In this document: positions 34,495-42,563 of the stretch, piece by piece | Layout of the letters: every line of letters starts with the position of its first letter | Position numbering within the stretch: position 1 is the first letter of the stretch | From: Chloroflexota bacterium | GTDB taxonomy: Bacteria > Chloroflexota > Anaerolineae > DTLA01 | Direction: 5' to 3' | NCBI GenBank assembly: GCA_014874485.1 | Contig: JADBJK010000024.1 | Coordinates: forward strand, 124,001-188,000 | Length of the DNA: 64,000 nt | Translations under genes and position numbers: made by a program | Notes under the pieces: model-generated | What the model was told of the DNA's origin: nothing | What the model saw: the letters and a program-made list of their open reading frames with translations, nothing else | Database searches by the model: none

Positions 34495-34727
34495 GAGGCA
34501 AGGCAAACGTGGAAGAACCGGTGCGTCCCATCATCATCGCCGAACTCTGCACGTCCTGCGGGGCGTGTGTGGAGGTCTGCCCCCATCACGCCCTCTCGCT
34601 GGTGGCGGGCGTCCCCGTGCTGGACACCTCCATTGAGTGCGAGTACTGCGGCAACTGCGAGGAGGTCTGCCCCACCGAGGCCATCCGCCGCCCGTTCCTG
34701 GTCGTGTTCAGCCAGCCTGCCGCATAG
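34491..34727 (+). CDS. 4Fe-4S dicluster ferredoxin-like protein
   Basis: 78 residues from GTG 34491, overlapping the previous stop by four bases. Two CxxCxxCxxxCP motifs: C-T-S-C-G-A-C-V-E-V-C-P and C-E-Y-C-G-N-C-E-E-V-C-P, with isoleucine-rich beta strands between. A soluble 2[4Fe-4S] electron carrier. The tail VVFSQPAA is longer than in typical short ferredoxins. Translationally coupled to the Cys-rich protein, probably its partner. Confidence 0.9.
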   Translation: MRGKANVEEPVRPIIIAELCTSCGACVEVCPHHALSLVAGVPVLDTSIECEYCGNCEEVCPTEAIRRPFLVVFSQPAA

Positions 34728-34869
34728 CGCACCGAAGCGGCCATCGCCCCGCGCCCTCGCCCAGGCGCACGCGGAGCCCGTCTAGTCTGCGATTCCACCT
34801 GCCTGGGCCACGCCATTCGTGCCCCTGTGTCATCCGCCATGAAGCGGCAAGGAATCCCGCCCCGCGCGC

Positions 34870-34898
34870 TTGCGAAATCGCCCTCCGTGTTGCATAAT
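34870..34898 (+). promoter_or_regulatory. Promoter of the LuxR-Kelch gene
   Basis: TTGCGA (34870-34875), 17-base spacer, CATAAT (34893-34898). The start codon at 34928 follows TTGGAGCCGACCGA. Confidence 0.55.
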
Positions 34899-34927
34899 GA
34901 GCGCAGCGTCGTATTGGAGCCGACCGA

Positions 34928-36259
34928 ATGGCATCGCAAAACCATGAGGAACTCAGCGAGCGCGAACTGGAACTCCTGCGCCTTGTCGCACGGGGCGCCA
35001 CGAATCAGCAGATCGCGCGCGAATTGACCATCAGCGTCAACACGGTCAAGGTGCACCTGCGCAACATCTTCGCCAAACTGGGCGTTGAGTCGCGCACCGA
35101 GGCGACGATGGTGGCCGTGCAGCGGGGACTGATTCGTGTGGAGACTCCCGCGCCCGAGGAGCCTGCCCCCGCCGCGTCGGTGCTCACGTGGCCGCCGCTG
35201 CCACGGCCTGCGGCTTCCTGGCAGCGCGTGTACCTCATCCTTGCGGCTGCGGCGGCTGTGGTCCTGGTCGCGTTGAGCCTGGCGGGGCCGCATTCCCAGG
35301 CCGGCCGCGCTGCCGACCCCTTCCTGGACACCGGCGCCGCCGCGCCTGCGCTACCGCCGCAACTCCCATCCCGCTGGGCCGCCCGCGCCCCGATGCCCAC
35401 CGCGCGCGCCCGACTGGCCGTTGTCGCCACGTCGGACGGCATCTTCGCCATCGGCGGCGTCGCCAACGGCCAGGTTACCGGCGCCGTGGAGCAGTACCTG
35501 CCCACCGAGGACCGCTGGGTTACCCACCCGCCCAAGCCCACCCCCGCCGCCAACATCGGAGCCATCGCTCTCGGCGGGCGTATCTATGTGCCCGGAGGCC
35601 ACGACGCCCAGGGCCGTGTGCTGAACGTCCTGGAAATCTACGACCCGGCCGGCCAGCAGTGGACGCAGGGGCCGCCCCTGCCCGCGCCGCGTTCGGCCTA
35701 CGCCCTGGCGGAGGTTGGCGGGCGCATCTACCTGTTCGGCGGCTGGGACGGGCGCAAGTACGTGGACACCGTACTGGAGTTCTCGCCCGACACCGGAACG
35801 TGGAATGTGCGCACGCCCATGCCCGAGGCGCTGGGCTTCCAAGCCGCCGCGGTGCTCGGTGGCCGCGTCTTCCTCATCGGCGGGTACGACGGGAACCGCG
35901 AGGTCGCGTCGTGCTACGAATACACGCCTGACCTGGAGGGCAGCGGCACCTCACCGTGGCAGCCATGCCCACCCCTCAGCATCCCGCGCGGGGGAGCAGC
36001 CGCTGCCAACGTGGGCAACAGCATCTACGTCGTGGGCGGCGGGTGGAAGGGGTTCGTGGCGTACAACGAGCGCTACGAGCCGCAGGGCAACATCTGGGTG
36101 CGCTTCCCCACGCCTATCGTCGGCCAGTGGAGGAATCTCGGCCTCGCTGCCTTTCAGACGCGCCTCTACGCCATCGGCGGATGGAGCGGCGAGGCGCTGA
36201 ACGCCAACAGCGAGTACCAAGCCCTCTTCCGGGTTGTGATGCCGCGCACCGTCCGCTAA
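34928..36259 (+). CDS. Membrane-anchored LuxR-type HTH protein with extracytoplasmic Kelch propeller
   Basis: 443 residues. Residues 8-68 form a LuxR/FixJ helix-turn-helix (LSERELELLRLVARGATNQQIARELTISVNTVKVHLRNIFAKLGV). A Pro/Ala linker follows, then one transmembrane helix (about 98-121, YLILAAAAAVVLVALSLAG). The remaining 300 residues hold six Kelch motifs (FAIGGV, IYVPGGHD, IYLFGGWDG, VFLIGGYDG, IYVVGGGW, LYAIGGWSG), enough for a six-bladed beta-propeller outside the cell. This is a one-component ToxR/CadC-like layout: external ligand domain, membrane helix, internal DNA-binding domain. The target and ligand are unknown. Convergent with the recombinase-like gene with one base between stops. 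Confidence 0.82.
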   Translation: MASQNHEELSERELELLRLVARGATNQQIARELTISVNTVKVHLRNIFAKLGVESRTEATMVAVQRGLIRVETPAPEEPAPAASVLTWPPLPRPAASWQRVYLILAAAAAVVLVALSLAGPHSQAGRAADPFLDTGAAAPALPPQLPSRWAARAPMPTARARLAVVATSDGIFAIGGVANGQVTGAVEQYLPTEDRWVTHPPKPTPAANIGAIALGGRIYVPGGHDAQGRVLNVLEIYDPAGQQWTQGPPLPAPRSAYALAEVGGRIYLFGGWDGRKYVDTVLEFSPDTGTWNVRTPMPEALGFQAAAVLGGRVFLIGGYDGNREVASCYEYTPDLEGSGTSPWQPCPPLSIPRGGAAAANVGNSIYVVGGGWKGFVAYNERYEPQGNIWVRFPTPIVGQWRNLGLAAFQTRLYAIGGWSGEALNANSEYQALFRVVMPRTVR

Positions 36260-36260
36260 C

Positions 36261-37163
36261 CTACAGCGGCGACTCCAACAACTGCTTCAGTTTCGGGAGC
36301 GTGCCCTCCCAACTCATCTTGGACAGCCCCAGTTTCAGCCGCAGGTGCTCGGGGTCCATGCCGTCCCGCAAATCCCGCAGCGCCGACGTCATCCGCAGCA
36401 TCTCAAACGATAGGGCCTCCAGCCCCGCCATCTTCGCCAAATCCGTGAGCACGTACTCCAAGTTGCGCGCCGTGCACGGGAACAGCATCTCCTTCGGCTG
36501 GTACTGCTGGCGATACTCGCGCAGGGCCGCGACGGTGTCGGGGCGCAACGCCAGCCGCCGCTCCTTGTACCGGGCGTACCGCGCATCGGTGGCCCGGACG
36601 TGGAGCGTCGCCCGCGCGGGGTCGGCGATGGACAGGTCTTCCAGGCGGATGTTCATGCATTCGCCTTTCTTGATGCCAGTGTCCAGCAGAAGCCGCACCA
36701 GCAGATACGGGCGAGCGTCGGGCTTCTCTGCCGTCCGCAGCGACTGCGCCACGGCCAGCACGCTTTCCACCTGCGCATCCGACAGCACCAGCGGCAGAGG
36801 CGTGGACACGGGCCGATGGGCAATCGTCGCAGCAGGGTCCACGGCAATCACGCCATTCTCCGCCAGCCATCGGAAGAACACCTTCAGCGTGGTCAGTCTG
36901 CGGGCGAACGACTTGGGAGTGCAGGGCTTTCCCCGCTCCCGCTGCAAATACGTCAGGAAGCGGTTGAGGTCGTCGGTGGAAATCTGCGAGACCCGCACAC
37001 CTGCGCCGAGGTAGTCCGCGAGGATTCGCAAATCGCCCAGGAATGACTTGATGGTGTTCTCGGCGAATCCTTTACGCTCCATGTGGCGGCGAAACGGCTC
37101 AAACGATTCGCCCAGAGTCGGCGCGGTGCCGCTCCCCCACAAAGGCAACTGCTGCTCGTACAT
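36261..37163 (-). CDS. Tyrosine recombinase-like protein lacking catalytic residues
   Basis: 300 residues from ATG 37163. The SAM-like core-binding domain (about 16-105: SFEPFRRHMERKGFAENTIKSFLGDLRILADYL) and catalytic-fold domain are both present. The family signature GLRxSE is GIKKGE (Arg to Lys). The HxLRHT box is EMLRMT (both His lost, Arg kept). The GHSS position is GLSK, and no Tyr follows in the last helix, where LKQLLESPL ends the protein. So the fold is kept but strand exchange chemistry is unlikely. Long and intact, with good codon use, so not obviously a decaying gene. No attachment sites are visible around it. Confidence 0.85.
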   Translation of the reverse strand: MYEQQLPLWGSGTAPTLGESFEPFRRHMERKGFAENTIKSFLGDLRILADYLGAGVRVSQISTDDLNRFLTYLQRERGKPCTPKSFARRLTTLKVFFRWLAENGVIAVDPAATIAHRPVSTPLPLVLSDAQVESVLAVAQSLRTAEKPDARPYLLVRLLLDTGIKKGECMNIRLEDLSIADPARATLHVRATDARYARYKERRLALRPDTVAALREYRQQYQPKEMLFPCTARNLEYVLTDLAKMAGLEALSFEMLRMTSALRDLRDGMDPEHLRLKLGLSKMSWEGTLPKLKQLLESPL

Positions 37164-37212
37164 GGACTCGTTTTCCCTCCCGTGCAATGGGCTTCGCACT
37201 CACGTGGACAGC

Positions 37213-37241
37213 ATTGTAGCAGACCCAGCCGCAACCGTCCA
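37213..37241 (-). promoter_or_regulatory. Possible promoter of the recombinase-like gene
   Basis: Minus-strand TGGACG (37241-37236), 17-base spacer, TACAAT (37218-37213). Confidence 0.5.
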
Positions 37242-37265
37242 CTGCCAGCCCGATGGTCCGAAGCA

Positions 37266-38243
37266 TCACCGCGCTGCCACCAGGGGCAGCCAGATACGCC
37301 GCATGAACGGCCGCGGCTGAATTGGCGGCGGCACGGGCGTTGCGGTGGGCGAGTCGGTCGGCGTCGCCGTCGCGGTCAGCGTTCGGGTTGGGGTAGGCAT
37401 CAGCGTGGGCGTCGCCGTCGCGCTCGGCGTGGGCGTGAGGGTGGCTGTCGCTGTGGGAGTCCGCGTCGGCGTGGGGCTCGGCGTGCCTGTGGCCGTCGCT
37501 GTCGCAGTCCATGTCTTTGTCGGCGTCAGCGTCGGCGTCCGCGTGGGAGTGCCCGTCGGCGTTGCCGTTGCGGTGGGCGTTCGCGTGGGCGTCGGCGTGG
37601 AAGTGGCAGGCACGGGCGTCTGCCACGAGTGGCTGGCGAAGTCCTGCGTCCAGTAGTGATAGTACGGCCCAAACGTATCGCCCGCGTCGTACACGTATCC
37701 GACGCCGATATGCTGATAGTATGGGCTGAGAATGTTGGCCCGATGCCCAGCGCTGCTCATCCAGGCGGCGACGACTTCCTCGGGCGAGGAATACCCCGCC
37801 GCGATGTTCTCGCCGCACGCCCAGATGGGAGAGTATCCCGCCGCTGCCATGCGGCCACAGGCAGAAGAGCCATCGGAACCCGTGTGGCTGAAGAAGTCGT
37901 GCTCGGCCATGTCGCGGCTGTGGGCCAGCGCGGCGGCGTTCAGCGCCGGGTCGCTGACAAGAGGAGGCAGGCCGACTTTCGCGCGCTCCTGGTTGGTCAG
38001 TTCAATCACGCGCTCGGCGAACGTCGCCGCGGAGGCATCGGGGCTGATGTTCCCGCCGGGCGCAGCGCGCAGCAAGAGGCCGTCGCTCGCTATGGCCATA
38101 GCGCCAGATTCAACCGGCGGCGCGCCTGCTGCCACCGCGACAGCAGCGGTCGCCACAATGACAATCAGCATGACAATCAGCAGCCCGCGCAGGAGGCCTG
38201 CGCTTTCCGGGCCGCGAACCCGTAACCCGCTCACGGCAATCAC
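37266..38243 (-). CDS. Exported CAP/SCP-domain protein with Thr-Pro linker and LPLV tail
   Basis: 325 residues from GTG 38243; no clear ribosome-binding site, so the exact start is uncertain. A hydrophobic segment (about 20-40, [20 protein letters not shown]) is a signal peptide or anchor. Residues about 75-205 are a CAP (SCP/PR1/YkwD) domain: [74 protein letters not shown]. The conserved His/Glu residues are kept. About 95 residues of Thr-Pro-rich linker follow. The last ten residues read [12 protein letters not shown], a tail shared with two other exported proteins here. Likely secreted or surface-attached; role unknown. Confidence 0.87.
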   Translation of the reverse strand: MIAVSGLRVRGPESAGLLRGLLIVMLIVIVATAAVAVAAGAPPVESGAMAIASDGLLLRAAPGGNISPDASAATFAERVIELTNQERAKVGLPPLVSDPALNAAALAHSRDMAEHDFFSHTGSDGSSACGRMAAAGYSPIWACGENIAAGYSSPEEVVAAWMSSAGHRANILSPYYQHIGVGYVYDAGDTFGPYYHYWTQDFASHSWQTPVPATSTPTPTRTPTATATPTGTPTRTPTLTPTKTWTATATATGTPSPTPTRTPTATATLTPTPSATATPTLMPTPTRTLTATATPTDSPTATPVPPPIQPRPFMRRIWLPLVAAR

Positions 38244-38376
38244 CGTTGGTCTGGATAGAATGCGCCGACGGTCATAGGTCGGCGCGGGCTAGTATGCCAC
38301 CCGTCAAGCGTTCCGCCAAATCTGCAGTCGCCGCCAGTCGGCCCCAGCCGTGGCGCAGTCGCGGCACGAGCGCGAA

Positions 38377-38405
38377 TTGACAGCCCGCCCAAAGTCGGGT
38401 ACCCT
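38377..38405 (+). promoter_or_regulatory. Promoter of the Ser/Thr kinase gene
   Basis: TTGACA (38377-38382), 17-base spacer, TACCCT (38400-38405). Start codon at 38437. Confidence 0.6.
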
Positions 38406-38436
38406 ACACCCTAGAGGCGCTTTCGGGGGGAAAGCC

Positions 38437-39423
38437 ATGGTGCAGTCGGTTTCGCCAGGGACCATGCTCGGCAACCGATACAAGGTCCTGGAACTCATCG
38501 CCCAGGGCGGCATGGGCGCGGTGTACAAGTGCAGCGACACCCGCCTGGCCGGCCGCCTCTGCGCCGTGAAAGAAACGCGGATTGACCCCACGCTATCCCC
38601 CACGCAACTGAAACAGATGCAGGAGCAGTTCAAGCGCGAAGCGACCACGCTGGCAACCCTGGACCACCCGAACCTCCCGAAGGTCTCCGACTACTTCTCC
38701 GGCGGTGGGCGGCACTATCTCGTCATGGACTACGTGGCGGGCGAGGATTTGCTCTCCTTGCTCAAGAGCCGCCCCGCAGGTCAGCCCGGCCTCCCTGTGG
38801 AGCAAGTGCTGGCGTGGGCAGATCAACTGTGCGCCGCCCTGCACTATCTCCACACCCAGGACCCGCCCATCCTGCACCGCGACATCAAGCCGGCCAACAT
38901 CAAACTGGCGGATTCGGGCCTTGTCAAGTTGGTGGACTTCGGGCTGGTGAAGTGGATGGCCCCCGACGACAATTCCACCATCACGGTCATTCAGGGGTTG
39001 GGGACGCTGGCGTACACGCCGCTGGAGCAATACGGGGGCGATACCGGCCACACCGACCCGCGCACGGATATCTATGCCCTCGGCGCGACCCTGTACCACC
39101 TGCTCACGGGTCAGCCGCCCGTGTCGGCCAAGGAGCGATTCCTCAGGCCCGACCGCTTCGTGCCGCCCCAGCAGATCGTGCCCGATCTTCCGACCCATGT
39201 CGCGGAGGCCATCCTGCGAGCGATGGCCATGCACCCGCAGGACCGCCCGTCCAGCGTCCAGGAGTTCCGGGCCATGCTCCACGGCGAGGATGTCCCTGCG
39301 TCAACCGGCGCAGGCGGGGCCGTCCAAGCAACATGGGCGAGCCTGCTCCGCCAGGACCTGCCGCTGGTCATCCTGGCTGGGCTACTGCTCCTGGCGTCGC
39401 TGTTGGTGTCCCTGGGGTTGTGA
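38437..39423 (+). CDS. Hanks-type serine/threonine protein kinase, tail-anchored
   Basis: 328 residues from ATG 38437. Catalytic elements: glycine loop IAQGGMGAVYK, the ATP Lys in CAVKE, catalytic loop HRDIKPANIK, DFG at VDFGLVKW, and the activation/P+1 segment GTLAYTPLEQYGG; PKN/Stk type. Ends in one hydrophobic helix (LPLVILAGLLLLASLLVSLGL), so it is membrane-bound with the kinase domain inside and almost no external part. No PASTA domains. Convergent with the GH3 gene, sharing 42 bases at their 3' ends (39382-39423). Confidence 0.92.
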   Translation: MVQSVSPGTMLGNRYKVLELIAQGGMGAVYKCSDTRLAGRLCAVKETRIDPTLSPTQLKQMQEQFKREATTLATLDHPNLPKVSDYFSGGGRHYLVMDYVAGEDLLSLLKSRPAGQPGLPVEQVLAWADQLCAALHYLHTQDPPILHRDIKPANIKLADSGLVKLVDFGLVKWMAPDDNSTITVIQGLGTLAYTPLEQYGGDTGHTDPRTDIYALGATLYHLLTGQPPVSAKERFLRPDRFVPPQQIVPDLPTHVAEAILRAMAMHPQDRPSSVQEFRAMLHGEDVPASTGAGGAVQATWASLLRQDLPLVILAGLLLLASLLVSLGL

Positions 39424-42255
39424 AGCAGCGCCGCCAGTGATGCGCCTGAGGGAGCGCGCGGCCCGCGCGATTGCCCGCGGCCAAGCCCAGCCCACGAGCC
39501 CCGTGAGGGTGCACAGCAGGTACGAGAGGATCGCAGGCTGCCAGCGCCAGGGAATGGTCTTCTGCACACCCTCCAGCAGGACCGTGCGCCCCAGAGCCAG
39601 CCCTAGCAGCCCGTAGGCCAGATATCCCACCAGCCCCGCGCAGAATGCGAACAGCGCCGTCTCGGCCGCAAGGGACTTGCCCGCCCGCGGATAGGCCAGC
39701 GCCCCCAGCGCCGTGGACAGCCCGAGCACGCCCGCGACGCTCAGCACAAAAGCCCCGAAATCCAGCGGCCGCGAAGGCGCAAGGGGTGGGGCGCTCTCCC
39801 CCGGGAAGACCGCCGCGGGCGTGGGTTGTGGCGTGGCCGTCGGCGCTGGCGTGGGCACCGTGGTGGAAATCACCGCCGGTTGATCGCCGCGCACCGTAAC
39901 CACCAACTTGGCCGAGCGCACCGCCTGGCCCGCTGCCACGCTAACCTCCACCGTACCCAGGCGCTCCAACCTCAGCCGCACGGTGGCCTTGCCGTTCGTC
40001 GTAGCGCCCACCTCTTGCCAAGCCAGGCGCGACTCCACATCGGAGAACAGGAACGTAACAGGAGTTCCATCGGGGACGATGTTCCCATTCCGATCCACAA
40101 TCGCGCCCGTGGTGAGCACGAGTTCATCGCCCAGGCCCAGGCTCACCTCGCCGCCTGCCTCCCCTGCCTCGCCAACGGGTTCCAGGTATAGCATCTGCTC
40201 CGGAGCCGGTTGCAACCGCTCGGCGAGCCGATACTGCACGGCGGGGACAGAGACGGGCGGCTTGCCCGCGGGCGCGATTTCACCGAACAGTGCCCGCAGC
40301 CCCGCCTCAATTGCAGGCTCCGCGGGGCTGTACAGGGCGTAGTAGGCGCTCACCTTCGCCACGTCGGTGGAATCCAGGTAGTAGGGCGCGCCCAGGGCGA
40401 ACACCACAACCCGCTTGTCGCGCAGCAGCGATGGCTTCTCCCGCAGCAACGTCGTGAGCGGGTGCGCGGCACTCCCGCCGAATGTCTGGCCGCCCTCCAT
40501 CAGGAACAGCACCCAGTCCGCCTCGCCCAGCGCCTCTTGCAGGCGCGTGGCTTCTTCCGCCGCGCTGCCCGCCAGCAACCCCGCCAGGTCGGCAACCGTG
40601 AAGGTTTGCACGCGGGCCATATCCACATGACCGCTGCCCTCCTGCCCATAGAGGCGCTGGAGCAAGCGCAGCGTGGTGCCCGGCATCGGCTGCTGGACCG
40701 GCTCGCAGGCCGCGCATGGCGCAAACGCAGCCACATCCTCCACGATGACCAGGCGGTCGGCAACCGACGGCGGGGCTGGCACCTTCGCCGCCAGTTCCTC
40801 CGGGCGCGGGTACAGCAACGTTACAGCACGGCCCGCGATCTCCGACACTTCCTGCACCCGATCTTCATCACCCTGAGGCAAGGGGACGTCCGGCGCTACC
40901 GCATCCAACGAGAAGCGCGAATACAACCTCAACTTCGCCGCCAGAATCCGCCGCACGCTGGCATCCACCCGGCTCCGGAACGCCGCGTCCGACTGGTACT
41001 TCGCCTGGAAGAAATCCAGCGTCTCGCGCACACCGGCGAAATGCCCCGCCCAGTCGTCCGCCTTTGGCCCGACCGAATCCAGCATGAGCACGTCGTTGCC
41101 GGCCAGGAACGCGTCATACGCCGCCCGCTTCGCCTGGAACCCCTCGGACTTCGGGTCGTAGTACTGCCGGACCGAGCGCGCTCCCAGAGAATCGCTCACC
41201 AGCAAGCCCCCCGCCTCGCGCCACGGTGCCACCTGCGGCAGCGACAGGAAGTAGTAGAGCGCCTGCGGGTCCAGGCTCGTCGGGCGCACCATCAGGGTAC
41301 CTGCGCTGATGCTGTGGAACTGGATATGCGTCGTCAAGATGCCGTCCACGGCGTCATCGGCTTCAGGCGACTCCTGACGCACAAGTGCGGTGAAAGGGAA
41401 GAGGTCAGAGGCCAGGCGGTTTTCCAGCGAGTCCTGGACAACGGGGATCTCACCGTACACATCCCTGTCGGCTGCGCCCAGTCCGGGGAAATGTGTGGCG
41501 ATGCTCAAGACGTGGCCTTCGGAGCCGCCGTGCACCCCGCGCACGTAAGCCCTGCCCAGCCGCGCGACCCAATACGGCGACTCGCCGAAGGTGTTCACGC
41601 CCAAGTCGCCTGCCAGCCCCGCCCGCGCCGGGCTGGCCACATCCAGCGCAGGCCCCAGCAACACATTGACGCCCAGGGCGCGAAGTTGGCGACCCGCCAG
41701 TTGCCCTGCCTTTTCGGCGGCATTCTCATTCCATGTAGCGCCCAAGGCCATGGGACTCAACGGAGGGGCGAATCCAACCCCGGTGCCAACGAGGCTCAAG
41801 TCCGAAGCGTCAACGGCGACGAAAAGCGGGATGGCGATGTGCTCTGCGGCGGCGGGTATGGGGGTTGCCCCCTCGGCGGTGGAAGGAGTCGCCGTGGGCG
41901 TCGCCTCAGCCACGCTCGGGGCCATGCCCGACAGGGCAGCGGTTTGGACAGCGATGACAAACTCGCGCAGGGCTGACGCACTCTCCGGCGACGAGGGCAT
42001 GTTGCCATTCCGCGCGACCAGCACCACGCCACCGATGCGGTAATCCTGCACCAAATCCAGAATCTCGGCCTGGTGGTCGGGCGAAAATCCCACCAGAAAT
42101 AACTGTCCCACCCGCTCGGCCGGCGTCATGCGAGCCAGGAGCGAATCCACGTCGGCAGCCGGCCCCTGTCCGGCGACCAACGCCGGCAAGGCCGTGCCCA
42201 CAAGCGCCAGGCACACCGCGATGGCAAGCGCAAGGCTGCGGGTTCTGCAGCGCAT
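39382..42255 (-). CDS. Glycoside hydrolase family 3-like membrane protein
   Basis: 957 residues. Signal peptide (residues 1-28). The GH3 barrel (about 35-460) shows MTPAERVGQLFLVGF, LGVNVLLGPALDVAS, SIATHFPGLGAADRDVYGEIPV and the presumed nucleophile Asp in GGLLVSDSLGARSV. The family NagZ branch normally has an Asp-x-His dyad after the HFPG block; here the segment reads DRDVYGE, so that His is not evident. A second domain (about 480-680) is GH3-C-like. An Ig-like domain (about 710-800) follows, with a Pro/Thr linker, and three transmembrane helices (about 840-940). An envelope enzyme or a receptor derived from one. Own promoter at 42282-42310. Confidence 0.82.
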   Translation of the reverse strand: MRCRTRSLALAIAVCLALVGTALPALVAGQGPAADVDSLLARMTPAERVGQLFLVGFSPDHQAEILDLVQDYRIGGVVLVARNGNMPSSPESASALREFVIAVQTAALSGMAPSVAEATPTATPSTAEGATPIPAAAEHIAIPLFVAVDASDLSLVGTGVGFAPPLSPMALGATWNENAAEKAGQLAGRQLRALGVNVLLGPALDVASPARAGLAGDLGVNTFGESPYWVARLGRAYVRGVHGGSEGHVLSIATHFPGLGAADRDVYGEIPVVQDSLENRLASDLFPFTALVRQESPEADDAVDGILTTHIQFHSISAGTLMVRPTSLDPQALYYFLSLPQVAPWREAGGLLVSDSLGARSVRQYYDPKSEGFQAKRAAYDAFLAGNDVLMLDSVGPKADDWAGHFAGVRETLDFFQAKYQSDAAFRSRVDASVRRILAAKLRLYSRFSLDAVAPDVPLPQGDEDRVQEVSEIAGRAVTLLYPRPEELAAKVPAPPSVADRLVIVEDVAAFAPCAACEPVQQPMPGTTLRLLQRLYGQEGSGHVDMARVQTFTVADLAGLLAGSAAEEATRLQEALGEADWVLFLMEGGQTFGGSAAHPLTTLLREKPSLLRDKRVVVFALGAPYYLDSTDVAKVSAYYALYSPAEPAIEAGLRALFGEIAPAGKPPVSVPAVQYRLAERLQPAPEQMLYLEPVGEAGEAGGEVSLGLGDELVLTTGAIVDRNGNIVPDGTPVTFLFSDVESRLAWQEVGATTNGKATVRLRLERLGTVEVSVAAGQAVRSAKLVVTVRGDQPAVISTTVPTPAPTATPQPTPAAVFPGESAPPLAPSRPLDFGAFVLSVAGVLGLSTALGALAYPRAGKSLAAETALFAFCAGLVGYLAYGLLGLALGRTVLLEGVQKTIPWRWQPAILSYLLCTLTGLVGWAWPRAIARAARSLRRITGGAASQPQGHQQRRQEQ

Positions 42256-42281
42256 GATTCTCGCACCCTCCTTCGCGGGTG

Positions 42282-42310
42282 AGTATACCCGACGATGCCC
42301 GCTCGGTCAA
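42282..42310 (-). promoter_or_regulatory. Promoter of the GH3 gene
   Basis: Minus-strand TTGACC (42310-42305), 17-base spacer, TATACT (42287-42282). It sits after the terminator at 42340-42367, so the GH3 gene does not depend on the upstream consensus promoter at 42503-42531. Confidence 0.75.
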
Positions 42311-42339
42311 CCGGTGCGACACACCAATGCCCAAAAACG

Positions 42340-42367
42340 AAGGGCGGGGCCGCGTAGCCCCGCCCTT
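42340..42367 (-). terminator. Terminator with T tract (minus strand)
   Basis: 11-bp stem AAGGGCGGGGC (42340-42350) / GCCCCGCCCTT (42357-42367), 6-base loop. On the minus strand it is followed by CGTTTTTGG. It ends the small RNA unit and also the MFS transcript. Confidence 0.88.
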
Positions 42368-42431
42368 TGCGCAAAAGGAGGTAGGAGGAGAGATGAAAAC
42401 GGCCACTGGCGCCGCCTTCACGCAAAAAGAA

Positions 42432-42457
42432 CCGTTGCCCACCCGACGGAGCAACGG
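42432..42457 (-). terminator. Weaker hairpin with T tract (minus strand)
   Basis: CCGTTGC / GCAACGG 7-bp stem (42432-42438, 42451-42457), 12-base loop. On the minus strand it is followed by TTCTTTTTG. May be an internal or first terminator of the small RNA. Confidence 0.5.
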
Positions 42458-42502
42458 CAACAAACCCCGGCCCACGTCTTCGTGGCCCATTCTACTTTGT
42501 GT

Positions 42503-42531
42503 ATTATATCACGATCTGGTCCGGTTGTCAA
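42503..42531 (-). promoter_or_regulatory. Perfect consensus promoter of the small RNA unit
   Basis: Minus-strand TTGACA (42531-42526), exactly 17 bases, TATAAT (42508-42503). The best promoter in the window. The next start codon on this strand is 248 bases away and has its own promoter. Confidence 0.9.
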
Positions 42532-42563
42532 ATCCGCTTGGCGGGCGAGAACGTGTCCGGCGG

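Larger units (their letters stand above)
42333..42497 (-). ncRNA. Candidate small RNA, about 160 nt, with CCUCC motifs
   Basis: Minus-strand transcription unit with no convincing gene. A perfect TTGACA-N17-TATAAT promoter (42531-42503) starts RNA near 42497. The RNA would form a 5' hairpin (GGCCACG/CGTGGGCC around 42462-42483), a second hairpin (42432-42457) followed by TTCTTTTTG, an unpaired pyrimidine run holding CTCCTCCTACCTCCT (about 42377-42391), and a final GC-rich hairpin with TTTTT (42333-42367). CCUCC is complementary to ribosome-binding sites. The ends are not complementary, so it is not 6S-like, and no SRP or tmRNA signature is seen. Confidence 0.6.

Noticed and set aside
31334-37163. 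Prophage or integrated island between the glycosidase-like and recombinase-like genes
   Set aside because: No capsid, terminase, portal or tail genes, no direct repeats or tRNA at the edges, and the recombinase lacks its catalytic residues.
37345-37620. Tandem minisatellite of GTCGGCGT-type repeats
   Set aside because: It is the coding sequence of the Thr-Pro linker in the CAP protein on the minus strand.
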